From the NCBI RefSeq assembly GCF_003254395.2, contig NC_037644.1, positions 3,819,501 through 3,883,500 of the forward strand: DNA of 64,000 bases, written 5' to 3'. The stretch's first letter is position 1; each line of letters opens with the position of its first letter. Origin of the DNA: Apis mellifera. Taxonomy: Eukaryota; Arthropoda; Insecta; Hymenoptera; Apidae. Shown piece after piece: positions 24,400-36,659 of this stretch. Position numbers and translations under genes: made by a program. The notes under the pieces are model-generated. The model worked only from the letters and a program-made list of their open reading frames with translations. It made no database searches and had not been told where the DNA came from.

Positions 24400-27300
24400 A
24401 AATATCGAAATTCAGTTAAAACAATCGAGAAATCATAATCATTGCAAAGAGAACTCTATTTCGAAGATGAAGATATTTATGAAATTGTTCGACAATTTTA
24501 CTGCAACTTTGGAAATGTTAAAAATAAATCTTCGTGAAATTTCATTTTCCAAATGCGAAGCAAAATAATAAATATCAGAATAAAATAAAATGAGTGATCC
24601 AAGACAGTTGACAGAATTTTATATTCGAGAATGATACAATAATAGATCTGTAAGAAATATTAAATCACAAAAGAGAATTTACAGATATATATGTATTTGA
24701 CAATTACATTTATCGAGAATTTATCAATGAATTTATCAAATACAAATCGGTCAAATGCTTTTGACGTTCAAACGTGTAGCTTCGAATTTTTTCTCAAAAT
24801 CAATTTCAGGTAACGCGTGTTCTTTTTTGAACAATCGATCTATTTTGATCAATTAAAAATCGTTCAATGTCTAACAATTGAATTATTCAATTCAACGTAA
24901 GTAATCGAAGAGATTGTTGCATAAATGAATATAAACTTCAAAAATGAATTATGAGAATATTAGAAGTTACAATGATTTAATATTTTTCATAAAAATTTAA
25001 TCATCGAACAATGGAAATTTTACATTAACCGAAATTGGAATTATCGTGAAATTTAAAGAAATTAATGCTTTAAGAACGAATATTAACATTTTAAGTATTA
25101 GAAATATAAGAAATACGATAGAATTTTTTTGCATAAAAAAGAAAGTAATGATCATATAAACAATGCAACAATATATTCATAGATGCAACGTATTCAAAAT
25201 AGATTCATAGTCAGATAATTAACTCATATATTAATAATTATTGTTGCAAATTTTTTTTATTCATTATACGAATAGATGTGTTTTACGTCATATCGCAATA
25301 TGATAAATATTTAAATCGAAACGATGTTGAAAAATAATTGTAAATAATGAGCTATTTACTACATATAGAGATAAAAAAAAATTATAAAAATATATTTACA
25401 TCGTTATTATTTCAAAACGAGTATTGGATAATCCTCGTATAATCGTCCTAATCCTAATTATATAATTTATATAAACAAAATACATAATTGCAAAATACAT
25501 AATTATAAATCATAGCTGACTTCCTTTTATCTGAACTATAATTACAAAAAAAACTTTACAATATAATTAGAAATATACATTATATTATTAATACAAAATA
25601 AAATTATTAAGCATTAGATAATGCTTGAAAAATTGTTTCTAAAAAATTTGTAATATTTATGTTGTTATGCATTTCAGAAAATATCTCATGAAATATTTTT
25701 ATAACAAATTTTTATATAAAATCAATACTCTTCATAATATATCAAGACAACGAATCTAGATAAACAAATAATACATTTTGTATATTGTCCTCAATGACTT
25801 TCCAATATTTAAAAATAATATCTTTCACATGTTTTCCTTATTTTGAGAAAATGCTAATATTAATACAAAAAATCAAATCATTGAATTAACCAATATAATT
25901 CACAAACTTAATATAAATAATAAATATGAATGGTTAAAATGGTTAAGATAATAAAATTTTGCCAATATCTTTAATGATATTTAATAATTTTTTAATAATC
26001 TCACGCTTATAGAATTATAATCATGTTTATCAAATAACAGATCCATCTAGAAAAAATAAAACGCCAATATCAAGAATATGAATTACAAAGGGATAATTTT
26101 ATATCCCTATATAATTCGTTTTTGTAGGTTATGTCGAAAAAATTAGATGCCAACGGCAAGAAATGATGAATTGTGATCGATTACTGGAATTAAACGATAA
26201 AACGATAAAACTTATTCAATACTTATCTTTTATTTAATAGATTGCAGGTATTTTAAATCAACTTAAATAAGCTTAATGATGACGCTAATTTATGTGGTTA
26301 AATTTTCATTAGATTTCTGGATTTGATAGACAAAGCAAAATAATTTTTTCAAATACATATACAGTTTAATTTAAAAAATGCTTTTGCAGTATTTGAGAAA
26401 ACAATAAATTGCAAGGATTTTTGATAAAATTTGATTGATTTATTTCGACAATGTTATAATTTGGAAAGGAATGCAATAAATCGAAGATTTTATTTTAATA
26501 ATAATTCAAATAATTTCAAGAAATCTAGAAATAGATTTAAATTTCAATTGATAAAAATCAATTTTTATTGAACGAATTAAAATATTTAAGATATATATTA
26601 TTTATAAGATATTAAACGAAATTTTGGCAATTTGCGAGATTTGTGTCAGATATTTCACGGTTAATAAAAAGTATCAAAGAATTTTTAAGATTGATTATTA
26701 AATGTTTCATAAAAAATGTTTCTCAAATTGCGAAAATCAGTTGCTAAAAAAAAATTCACAATGGAGATCAACTAAGCGAAGAGTTTTTAATAATTGAAGA
26801 ACGAATTGTTAAGAATTAATATATTTAAGAATTTTTATTAACAATAGACATTATTCGTACAAGAATCGAAGATACTTGCTCGAAAGGATGACAAAGGTTT
26901 TTGAGAGATTTCTCAGCTACTTCAAATTCTACGAAATTCAATTACTCTAAAGGCGAAGAAACTTTAGTTATTGTTCGTAAGATTGAGCATTTTAGATTCA
27001 CGTATATTAATTAGATTTTACTTATATAATCGACAGTTATATAAGAGGAATGACGTGATAATTAGAACTATTAATAAAGAAAAGAAAGCACTATGGAAAT
27101 TCACTGTTTTCGCCAACAAATCGAATGCTACTGCGATAAGTTTTAAGGTTATAAGTGATAATTGCTCATTCTAATTTGAAAAATAAAGAAAAATGATCTT
27201 GAAAGCAATAACTTTCAATAAAAAACTTTTCAATATCCGACAAAATGAGAATGAAATTATGCAATCATAATTTTAAATTAAAAATTATTGAATAATTTAT

Positions 27301-27523
27301 TCATAATCTCTGAAACAGAACTGAAGCAATTAAAACATTAGAAATCTTTCATTTTTCTAGATTTTATTAAATTTTATTAGAATCAGAAATCTAAGATATT
27401 CGAAAATGATGCAGAAAAGACAGAAATTATAGAAATGAATTCAACGGAATCTACAATTGCATCCAGATAAATTATATATAAATAAATATTTGATATATTA
27501 AAAAATAAAATAAATAGGAAATA
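24400..27523. other. AT-rich non-coding stretch
   Basis: No supported gene. A 67-codon open frame at 26971-27174 lacks any in-frame ATG and splice sites of quality, so it is not called. Confidence 0.55.
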
Positions 27524-27985
27524 AACGATTCTGTATTAAAATTGTATTATCTGATTAATCTTAATAATTTATATATATCAATTTCTATATCAGAAAATTA
27601 GGTCAATATTTGTTGGTCAATATTGATTTACAAAACATGTAACTTTATCAGTTTTGAAAATAATAACTATGAAATTTAACGATTTTGTATTAAAATTGTA
27701 TTATCTGATTGATCTTAATAATTTATATATATCAATTTTTATATCAGAAAATTAGGTCAATATTTGTTGGTCAACATTGATTTACAAAACATGTAACTTT
27801 ATCAGTTTTGAAAATAATAACTATGAAATTTAACGATTTTGTATTAAAATTGTATTATCTGATTGATCTTAATAATTTATATATATCAATTTCTATATCA
27901 GAAAATTAGGTCAATATTTGTTGGTCAATATTGATTTACAAAACATGTAACTTTATCAGTTTTGAAAATAATAACTATGAAATTT
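27524..27985 (+). repeat. Three-copy 154-bp tandem array
   Basis: Three head-to-tail units start at 27524, 27678 and 27832, each 154 bases with no indels. Unit 3 differs from unit 1 at two positions and from unit 2 at two positions, and units 1 and 2 differ at four, so identity is above 97%. Each unit holds a duplicated ggtcaatat word. In units 1 and 3 it also holds a perfect TCAATATTGA palindrome, changed to TCAACATTGA in unit 2. The array ends cleanly at 27985, without a partial fourth copy. Such similarity indicates recent expansion or homogenisation. Confidence 0.97.
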
Positions 27986-30900
27986 ACAAGATATTTATAA
28001 AAAAAAGAGCATAGAATTATTTCACTCAAAAAAAAAAACATCTCGAATCCTTTCTTGCATCCAATATAATAATATTCCTACAGATTGTTGATTGTTGATT
28101 ATTGATTAAATTCAAAAGATCTAGAGAATCATATTTTAATGATATAATTTACTAAATAAGAAATAATATTTTTGAAAAAACAAAGTAATATGCAATATAT
28201 TAACACTCTTGAGCAACTTTAAATTTTCAAATGTGATATTATTAAAATTATTCTAATTGACCAAGAAATAAATTTCACAAACAATATCATCAATTATATG
28301 TATTGATTTGAATTAAGATAAACATTATCATTTTAAATTAAATCAGTTTCTCGAAATAATACGTACCATGTTAAATTTATTCAAAGGCACAATTCAGCAT
28401 TACAGAATAAAATGGAATCGATATGTTTACATAATCATTTACACGTTCAACATTATATAAAGATCGATATATTTTCGTATTCTTTAATCTCTCGTGTGAA
28501 TTATCATCAATGGATCAATTCAATGAAACAATAGACAGAAAAATTATTACGATTTATAAAAAAATAATCAAATAGTATCATATAATCAAATAATAATAAT
28601 AAATAAAATAATTGATAAAAAACCAATTGTTCAAAATAAATTTTTATGCATATCAAACAAGAAAAGTAATATAAAGTAGGATATAAAGAAGTAGTATAAA
28701 AAAATAACAATAAGAAAAGAATAAAGAAACAGTTTGATAAAGAATCAAAACTTCGATTTTTAAAACTAGAAATAGAAGATTGGATTTGATTGAAAAATTG
28801 ATTAATTAATCAAATGTTTTAATAAAGTCATATCAAAAAAATTTTGAATGATGTTAACATAGTCATTTTTATATAAAATATTATAAATATTTTATATTAA
28901 ATAGCAAGGAATATATATAATATATACAATAATTATGATATAAATAATTAAAAAAATATATAAATACGATATACAAAGAAATACAAACTAATTATTTGGA
29001 ACAGAGATAATTTCATTGATTTCGAAATAATATTTAAAATAATAATTTTAATAATATATTTCAAAATTATTAAAATTGTTGAGGAATACTATATTTTTAA
29101 TTATATAAATAAATTATTATAATAATTGTTTATATAAAATGAAACGTTATTAAAATTTCGATTCTTTTTTTAAGATTTGAATTATCGAGATTATTTATTA
29201 TAATCTTACTTATTATAAAAAATTCGTTTCCAGAATTAAAATCATTCTGCAAGCCGGTTGCATCATGCATATTTTTTTATTTTCTCTCAAACAAAAATAT
29301 TTCACAACTTGAAATTCTTTTAATTTTTGATTTCTAAAATTTTATTTTAGAAAAATTTTAAATAATCAAAATATACGGTTTTTTCTTTTCATTCTAATGA
29401 ATTTATCGGAAATGCAAATAGACTTAAACATTAAAAGTATCTCTCAAATATTTCTGAACAATCTTACAAACTCTAATTATTGTAATTGCAACTGTACTTG
29501 AATATTCAGACTATTCACACCACGTATGTAGTACAATAACTGCTTTAATTCAGTTAGAATTCAGAACATTTCTCCCAAACGACTCTTGTTACAAAATGTT
29601 CTACAGGCAATACTAGTAGTGTGTCACCCATTTAAAATTGATTTTCTCTCTGTACGTCTACTATGAATGTAGTCTGTTAATTCAAAAATTTCAAAATTTT
29701 AAATCACTTGTGGAATTTCAAAAAAATTCATCAATAAAAAGTCACACTTTTCCTTTTCATCATAGTATTCTGCCGACAATTTCAAAAGATAAATCAAACT
29801 TTCATTATTCTTTTTTCTCTAAAAGTTTTGCCAATATATAAAATATTGAATTGATTATTATTCATGGTAAATAAAAATAATTTTTATTTGTATAATAGCT
29901 TTTTCTATGTTAGAGAAGAATCTGAAGAATTAAAAACATTGTAAAAAGTTCGAAGACTGTTTCTCTGTCAAACAAATTTTTTGCTTAATGTGATATACAA
30001 TATGATGTCAGTACTATTAACGGTAACAGTGAGAACAAATTTCAAAAATACATCTTCAAATTAATATTCTGATAGTTTTTAAAAGATAATTATTAAAGAT
30101 ATGTGTATATTTGTTTATTAAAATTTAAATAAATTGATGATTCTTTAATACATTAAGGTAATTATTATAATTAATAAAAATATAAATTTTATGTATTATA
30201 ATGCATATAATTTTATTTATAATAAATGATAAAATAAAAATGAAATTTAATATCAATAAAATATTCGAATACTTATAACAAATTTAAATTAAAAAATATT
30301 ATAATTTTTTATAAAATTTAAATATTGTATTTCATACACATTTTTTTCTACAATTTAAGCACTTTTATGTTATATTAAAAATTATTTTATTAATGAATAG
30401 CTTTTAATAATTTTATATATAGTTTTATTTCTATTTTAGACAAATTTATTTTTCCTTAATACATTTTATATTTATTTTTTAGCTTTGATGCTCCAATTTA
30501 TTGTATAAAATGATACAAAATTCATTAGTTTGATAATATATATTAGTAACATGTTGGAATTTTTATAAATTAAAAAAATATATATTTTTTTTTACTTTAT
30601 TTTGTAATATTCAGATGAAAAATTAGCAAATTTTTCATTTCATTTTTATTTATATAAAATATTATAAAATTATTATATTACATATAATATTGCAATAGAG
30701 TATGTAGATATTAAAAAATTTATTTATTTATTATATATTGAAAATGAAAAATTAGCTAATTTATTATCCGAGCATTGCAAAATGAAAAATGATACATTAT
30801 TAATTTGCAAAAATATTCGATAATGATCATTTTTATACAAAAAATACCATTGAATAAATAAAAAATAATATACAAGAAAAATGATAAATGTCTAATATAG

Positions 30901-31379
30901 GATAGATAGGATCTATAATAAAAATTTATGATCTAATATATAATAATAAGAAAATTAAGATATAATTGCATCTATCAAGTAAAATATGAAGTAAAATAGG
31001 ATATCTTGATATTTAAAAAAATATTATTTTTATTTATACACTAAAAATATTTCTTTTTAATTTCTTTTTAAAGAAATTTTATTTTCTAATAGTTTAAGAT
31101 TTATTCAAGATTTTTAATGAATTTTTTCTTTTTGATTTTTTAGTAGAATAAATATTCTTATTGTTAATACTCTATTTCACTCTTTTCTTTATTTATATTT
31201 TGATTCATTTTAAATGAAATTATATAACTTTGATAAAATTGATAATTAATTTTTAGATAATTTTCTAAGGAGATTCATAATTGGAATTAGGAAATATCAT
31301 AATGGAACTATTATTTTCAATTAAAAAAATTTAAACGTAATTAAAACTTTATTCAAATCAATGCTTGTCGTTATAACAT
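27986..31379. other. AT-rich non-coding stretch
   Basis: No supported gene. The only structured item is the inverted repeat at 29563-29602. A G+C-richer patch surrounds it (29500-29640). Confidence 0.55.
29563..29602. repeat. 9-bp inverted repeat with 22-nt loop
   Basis: AGAACATTT (29563-29571) is perfectly complementary to AAATGTTCT (29594-29602). The intervening 22 bases are less AT-rich than average. It could form a small hairpin in RNA. No microRNA is recognised. Confidence 0.4.
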
Positions 31380-31639
31380 CATTTCACGAAATGCAAAAGA
31401 TCATATCATCAGGATCAGAGATTTGGAGTTAGATTGTGTAAGTATTCCACCTAAATTCGCTAATTATCCGTTATTATTGTCTATCAACAATGAAAGCACG
31501 TCCTTAATTAAATTCCTCGTGGTAATACAAGGTCTTATTCCGTCGCCATACCGGGAAGGTTTTCAATTAATGATCTTGCTCGAAACGAAAGCTGTAATGA
31601 TACCGACATCAGCATACTTTGACAAAACAGCGTAACGGA

Positions 31640-31930
31640 GAAAATATCGGAGTCATAGTGAAAGAGAAAGAAGTTTCAATACCCCACCAAGTCTGGTGGC
31701 GTGAGCGATCCGCGCATGCGCATTTGGCATACCTTCAAAGCTTTATGCCGCCAAAATGCATTTCCATGAGTTAGTCGTGCACAGCCGGTTGCGAAGTACG
31801 GATCGTACGTGTTGTATGATAGTCTTCGTGAGTTGAGAATAACGTTTACTGTGCTAGAGAAATTAAACGTGCGTTTTCTTTTCAAGAAAATAAAGTTTCA
31901 AAGCGACGTATGTTAAAGCTTTGATAATAT
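31640..31930 (+). promoter_or_regulatory. CpG-bearing promoter with NRF1/ewg-type site
   Basis: This is one of the strongest G+C islands in the window and lies directly upstream of the signal-peptide exon. CGCGCATGCGCA (31711-31722) matches the NRF1 / erect wing consensus YGCGCAYGCGCR exactly. CCACCA and TGGTGG (31684-31699) form a perfect 6-bp stem with a 4-nt loop just before it. gTTAGTCg near 31764 resembles an insect initiator, and no TATA box is seen, which fits a CpG-type promoter. The leader to the ATG would be about 270 nt and includes a short uORF from 31757. Confidence 0.55.
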
Positions 31931-32032
31931 TTGTCGGTGTGCAAAAGAGTCTTTTTAAATTTTTCTATATTCATCACTAGTGAATCTAAAAGATTAAATT
32001 TGTGAAACAATTGTCATCAAGATAGTTTAAAA

Positions 32033-32096
32033 ATGAGAAAAGTTATGGAGAAACAACTATCCTGGCTAGCCCTTATTGTTACTACATTTTATTCAT
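32033..32096 (+). CDS. First coding exon with signal peptide, secreted or membrane protein
   Basis: ATG at 32033 has a good insect context (AAAA before ATG) and an in-frame TGA 30 bases upstream, so the start is well supported. The 21 full codons read MRKVMEKQ followed by SWLALIVTTFYS, a basic n-region and hydrophobic core typical of a signal peptide. The exon then meets T|GTGAGT, a consensus donor at 32097, leaving a phase-1 split codon. A phase-1 intron right after the signal peptide is common in secreted and cell-surface proteins such as immunoglobulin-domain receptors. The family cannot be told from this exon. A second methionine (codon 5) is an alternative start. The promoter island lies immediately upstream. 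Confidence 0.65.
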
Positions 32097-33099
32097 GTGA
32101 GTAATTATTATATGTGTATATCTTTTATTTATTTTTCATCTCGTTGAACTTTTCGTATGGTCTCGAGGATCTCAAGTTTATCTGATTTTCAGTCAACAAA
32201 GTTTGAATCAGACAATCAAACTCGATTTATTGAATGTGACATTTCAAGGAAAGGTGTATATATTTGTGTTTAAAAAACTTTTATATTCCTTAACGGATAA
32301 CGTAGCGTGGCACGTTAAAAGTGATGTTGATGCAATTTTCGTCGTATCAAAGAGAATGTGTGTGGAAGTTACAATTTAATTTTTAAATACATTAATTTGA
32401 AATACTAGAAGAGTGCATTAAAGGTCGCGTGAATGTTCTATCTTTAGATATTTTCATTCTACTCGACGTGTTTTGTGGTTATTATTTTAGTAGCCGTTTG
32501 TGGTAGGTCATGAAAATTCTTATTTTTTTATGAATTCTTACATAAGTTTTAAATTTGTTTACATGTTTCACATCGTTTCGATATCTAAATGATTAACTGA
32601 CCTATGCAATATTCGCTGTGTCTATTTCATTCAGTCAAATTTATCTGACGTACAATTTATTAATCGCATAAATAAAGTTTAATTTAAAGTTTTAATTTTA
32701 AATTTTTATTATTCATAGCAACGTATTTCATTCATCGATGTTTTTGTCATTAATATCGAATTTCTTAAAAATCGTTAAAAATATCGTAATTAATGAAAAA
32801 TATAAACAGAGAAAAATATTCTTGGAAGTAAGGTATAATTTTGTTTTTTTAAATAATGTTTAATTGATCAATTAAATGAAATGCTAGATTCAATTATAAC
32901 ATATTGAAAACTAACCACGTCATACATTGCTATGCGCAGTTGCAATGCCATTATTATTCATTAACGTTAATTTTGAATGAAATATTATTGAAATTGATAT
33001 GGAAAAAAAAAAAAATGTCATTTCTAATGAGATGAAAAAATCATCACGATTATGTCACGATTGTAAAAAGATTAGTCATGAGATTCTAGAATGATCGTT
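32097..33099 (+). other. Presumed 5' end of a first intron
   Basis: Begins with the GTGAGT donor. The first 400 bases are less AT-rich than the window average (acgtagcgtggcacgtt near 32300), which is common for 5' intronic enhancers. There is no open frame of note and no acceptor with a convincing exon behind it. Confidence 0.4.
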
Positions 33100-33290
33100 T
33101 GAGAACAAGAACGTAATCGGTAGGTTTTCTCGCGATGCGATACTAAAATAACACGATGCTTACCACGTGGGTGAGTCTCTCCGTTACATCGTACGAGATG
33201 ACGTCGCGACTGCTGATTGGACGTTTAGATGGGCGTGCGCCTGGCCTTACCTTAACAGTGTAGCGATGGGACTAATCCGATACTTGAAAT
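33100..33290. promoter_or_regulatory. CpG cluster with E-box, CRE-like, CCAAT-type and GC-box-like motifs
   Basis: CACGTG E-box (33164-33169), TGACGTCG (33199-33206, one base off a full CRE), ATTGG inverted CCAAT (33216-33220) and GGGCGTG (33231-33237) lie within 75 bases in a CpG-rich patch of otherwise AT-rich DNA. GG|GTGAGT just after the E-box resembles a 5' splice site. The cluster looks like an intronic enhancer or an alternative promoter of the gene starting at 32 kb. A frame is open across it but lacks a suitable ATG. Confidence 0.4.
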
Positions 33291-33754
33291 TCTTGAACAA
33301 ATTAATCTTATTTCTTTTTTCATGTAATTCAATCAAGAAAATTTATCATTTTTTAATATATTTTTTTCTAAAACACATCATCAAAGATAATTTCATAGAC
33401 AGATGTTTGACAATTTGTTTTTTTATTATGAAATAGTAATTTAAAAATCAATTAAAAATTATTTTTATTCGTCATTAAATATTTTATTCATTCCTTTAAA
33501 TAATAAATATATTTTAAATCTATAATTAAAAATTAAAAATTTCATTGAACAATGAAAATTAAATTTTAGTAAAAAAAAAAAAAGCAGAATATTTCTTATT
33601 ATTTTTTATTCAATAAATTAGTTATAATATAAATTAATTAATTGATTTTTTATAATCATATAAATCATTTAAAAATTTAAACTATTTTTATTGTATAAAA
33701 TAGAAATATATGCATAAAAAATAATTAAATTGTATATTATATACATATGTATAA

Positions 33755-34114
33755 TTTTTAATTAATAATAGATTGCAATTACTTGTACATATTTTTATAA
33801 AAAATAATTTAAAAAATGAAACTAAAATAAAAATTGTTTTTTCATTTAAGAATTCTAAAGAAATATATTTAATTTTGTATATTTTTTGCATACTATTTAC
33901 GTTGTACATTTCGTATATATTTTCTGCATATGTTAGATATGATATCTTAAATATAATGAATATATTATTAAATTTAGAGTTAGACCATAAAATTTTTATA
34001 ATATTAGTAATATTTTTTAATATATTTCAATTTATAATATCATTTATTCATTATATATACTTAAATATGCTATTATTATCTTATATATATAAGGCAAATT
34101 TATATTTTAATTAA
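33755..34114 (+). CDS. Long AT-rich open frame, two hydrophobic segments
   Basis: Open for 119 sense codons between TAA at 33752-33754 and TAA at 34112-34114. In DNA this AT-rich about one codon in ten is a stop, so the length is unexpected. The translation has two strongly hydrophobic stretches (YLILYIFCILFTLYISYIF and a later IFIILVIFF region), like a membrane protein. However, codon composition is indistinguishable from the surrounding non-coding AT-rich DNA and the only ATGs are internal. It is not recognised. It may be a nuclear copy of organellar sequence, a decayed gene or chance. Confidence 0.15.
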   Translation, partial: FLINNRLQLLVHIFIKNNLKNETKIKIVFSFKNSKEIYLILYIFCILFTLYISYIFSAYVRYDILNIMNILLNLELDHKIFIILVIFFNIFQFIISFIHYIYLNMLLLSYIYKANLYFN

Positions 34115-34627
34115 AAATAATAAATATTGGAAAAATGTAAAAAATCCTCGTTTAAGCATAATTTTTATTTTAACTAATATATATCAAATGATTAAAATTG
34201 TGGACATTTTTACTTTATAATTTTTAATTTTTTTTAAGCTTAAGATTCTATAAATTTATTTGCTAGCAATAAAATTCATTTTTATATAAAAAATATATAA
34301 AATAAAATAAAATAAAAAAGTAGATATTTTTTATTAATTTTTTATTCTTTATTATTCATATAAAAATTAATTTTATTTATTTATAATTTAATTTAATATT
34401 GAAATCATATTAAATCATAAAATCTTGTTTTTTAATTTATTTGTATTTAATTTATAATATATAATAAAGAAATAAATAAATAGAATCTCAAAAAATTAAT
34501 TTAATAGATCACTAATATATGTCAATAATTTCAATGATCCTAGAGGCCTATTTTCTATCTTAATGTAAGAGGTCATTTTAATGTAAGAAGGCAATTGTTT
34601 CGATCGATTCTATCACTATCTTGGAGT

Positions 34628-34762
34628 ATGCGAAGTATTGAAGAACGCGTCAAGGTTTTTTTTCAAATCGCGCACAGAAACTATTATTTAAACTTTAAAA
34701 TTATCCTCGATTTATTTTTATCTCCGCTATTTTTTCTCGCAAGATCTGGTTTCTCAATGTGC
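34628..34762 (+). CDS. Candidate exon ending at a GTAAGT donor, hydrophobic segment
   Basis: ATG at 34628 opens exactly 45 codons (starts MRSIEERVKVFFQIAHRN) ending at TGC|GTAAGTAT, a near-consensus donor at 34763. Residues 25-38 (IILDLFLSPLFFLA) are hydrophobic. The frame is open further upstream to about 34595. The local sequence is richer in G+C than its flanks. Just upstream, a TTAATGTAAGA(A/G)G word occurs twice (34560-34590). It could be a first exon with an N-terminal membrane anchor on the plus strand, or a chance donor. No partner exon is seen. Confidence 0.25.
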
Positions 34763-34769
34763 GTAAGTA

Positions 34770-36188
34770 TTTATATACATTCCATATATTTCTCTTTTCG
34801 AAACCAACCATATGGTTATGTTTTTAGGCAAGATAAGTGAATGTCTGATCATCTTGGTATCATTTTTTGTTCCGTCAATGTTGAAATGTATTCTCATTCA
34901 TTGTTATTTTCATTCATTATTATTATTTATATTATATGCTTATATATATATATATATATATATAATTATATAATATAAGTAATATATAAATAATTATATA
35001 ATATTTATTTCTACATTGTAATAATTATATAACTTGTGAAAGTTTTCAAAATTTTGATTTTTTTTTATTTTATTTTCGAAGTAATTTTAGAAATGTATTA
35101 ATCATAGAATAAAAATTTTTTAAAAAATGCTACAGTTTTTAACATGTAAATTCTATAGTGTATATATATATATATATGAATTCTTAAAAGAATAAACATT
35201 ATTTTTTTTAAATATCTAATTAAGTATCGAATCCTAGAAAATATAAGTCAATTTAATATATTAATTTTGTATTTTAATAGTAATAGCATATACACGTACA
35301 AGAAAAGATTCAAAAACATTATATTGATCATAGTGGGAAATTAAAAATTATGTTAATTATATTAATATATATTATTCATTCTTAGCTTTAATATATATTA
35401 TAAAAATTTTAAGAAATTTTAGAAACATAATTTACATTCACGTAAATTATATTTTTATGAATAAAGTCATTTTATAAGTTATTTTATATAGTATGAAAAA
35501 TCTCATGGATAGGAAGAACATTTCTCTTCTTTTATTCATATAGTGTCATGATTTTATTTGTACTGTATGTTTTTGTCAATATGTCTATTTTCAAACCTGT
35601 ATTTTTTTCAAAGGATTTTTAAGGTTTTGTTAATCGTATACAATAAGTACTCTAAATATAATAATTATACATATTAATAGAAGATTGAAATATTTATCGT
35701 TTTTAAGATAACAATATGCAAAATATGCAAAATATGCAAAAAATAATGGTTTTATTTTAATTTTAAAAATTTTATTCAGTAGATCAAATAATATCATAGA
35801 TGTCCTAGATTCTAATATTGTCAATGACATTCTAAATATTTCAGAGTAATTGCAGATATCTTTTGAATTGTTAATGAATATTCTTTAGATTTTCATGCGT
35901 TTAGCAATTCTAATAGCTTTTTTGAAAAAAAAAAATATTCATACAGTACAAAATATTAAATTTTTTTTTAAATTTTAAAAAAATATCATAAAATAGAATT
36001 TTAAAAATCATAATTCATATCGATATGCAGTGTCTAATAATATGATGAAGTAAATTTATATTGTAACAAAATTAAAAATCTAAAAATCAAGTAATTTTAC
36101 GCATTAGGAAGATAATTTTTTTTCTAATAAAAAAGATAAAAAAAAATTAGGGATAGATCTGAATTATTTTCATCACTAAATTGTATCG
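34770..36188. other. AT-rich stretch with (TA)n tracts
   Basis: Contains (TA)n at 34941-34964 and 35161-35176, and a short 9-bp tandem repeat listed separately. No gene is supported. Confidence 0.6.
35713..35739 (+). repeat. Three perfect copies of a 9-bp unit
   Basis: AATATGCAA is repeated three times head to tail without change. Confidence 0.95.
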
Positions 36189-36280
36189 ACAATTTATGCT
36201 TATTATTCCTATAATTTATTAACTTCATTATATTAACAATTTATGCTTATTAATTCTATAATTTATTAGCTTTTTATAAT
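36189..36280 (+). repeat. Two-copy tandem duplication, ~47-bp period
   Basis: acaatttatgcttatta begins at 36189 and again at 36236. Each copy continues into a ctataatttatta block with few changes, and a further partial copy of that block follows. Confidence 0.75.
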
Positions 36281-36659
36281 TTATTAGTTTCATAAGCTAA
36301 TAAAATATAGATTGATATTCTTGAATCTAATTTGCCTCATTTATATTTTCTATTACCATGTATCTTACGTTCAAATATTTGAAGTAATATATTAAATTAA
36401 ATTTAAATGTCATTGAAAATCAAATGTGAGATTAAAAATAGAAATATTTATTTGATGAGATTAACATCAATAATTTATATTAATGTTAATTTCTACTAAT
36501 TTAACATTAATTTGTCTTATCTATCTTAAAAATCGATCATTATATTATATTTATATTCGAAAACAGTCATATAGATTACATAAAAATAAAAACTGTTAAG
36601 ATAAACGAAATATTTATATTAATAATTATTATATTATAATATTAATTAATCACATTACT

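Noticed and set aside
26971..27174. 67-codon plus-strand frame
   Set aside because: No in-frame ATG and no good acceptor or donor. The length is within chance for the number of frames in the window.
27524..27985. CRISPR-like array
   Set aside because: Units are contiguous 154-bp copies with no distinct spacers, so this is an ordinary tandem repeat.
28507..28710. 67-codon minus-strand frame, hydrophobic
   Set aside because: F/L/Y-rich translation of A/T runs. No splice sites or conserved-looking composition.
29638..29841. 67-codon plus-strand frame
   Set aside because: No splice or promoter context, and Ser/Phe/Lys-rich as expected from local composition.
31676..31885. 69-codon minus-strand open frame across the NRF1-type promoter
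   Set aside because: It lacks an ATG start and runs straight through the promoter motifs. It is most likely a by-product of G+C content.
33688..33909. Minus-strand frame overlapping the AT-rich plus-strand frame
   Set aside because: Almost pure F/I/Y/N/K composition, as any AT-rich strand gives, with no supporting signal.
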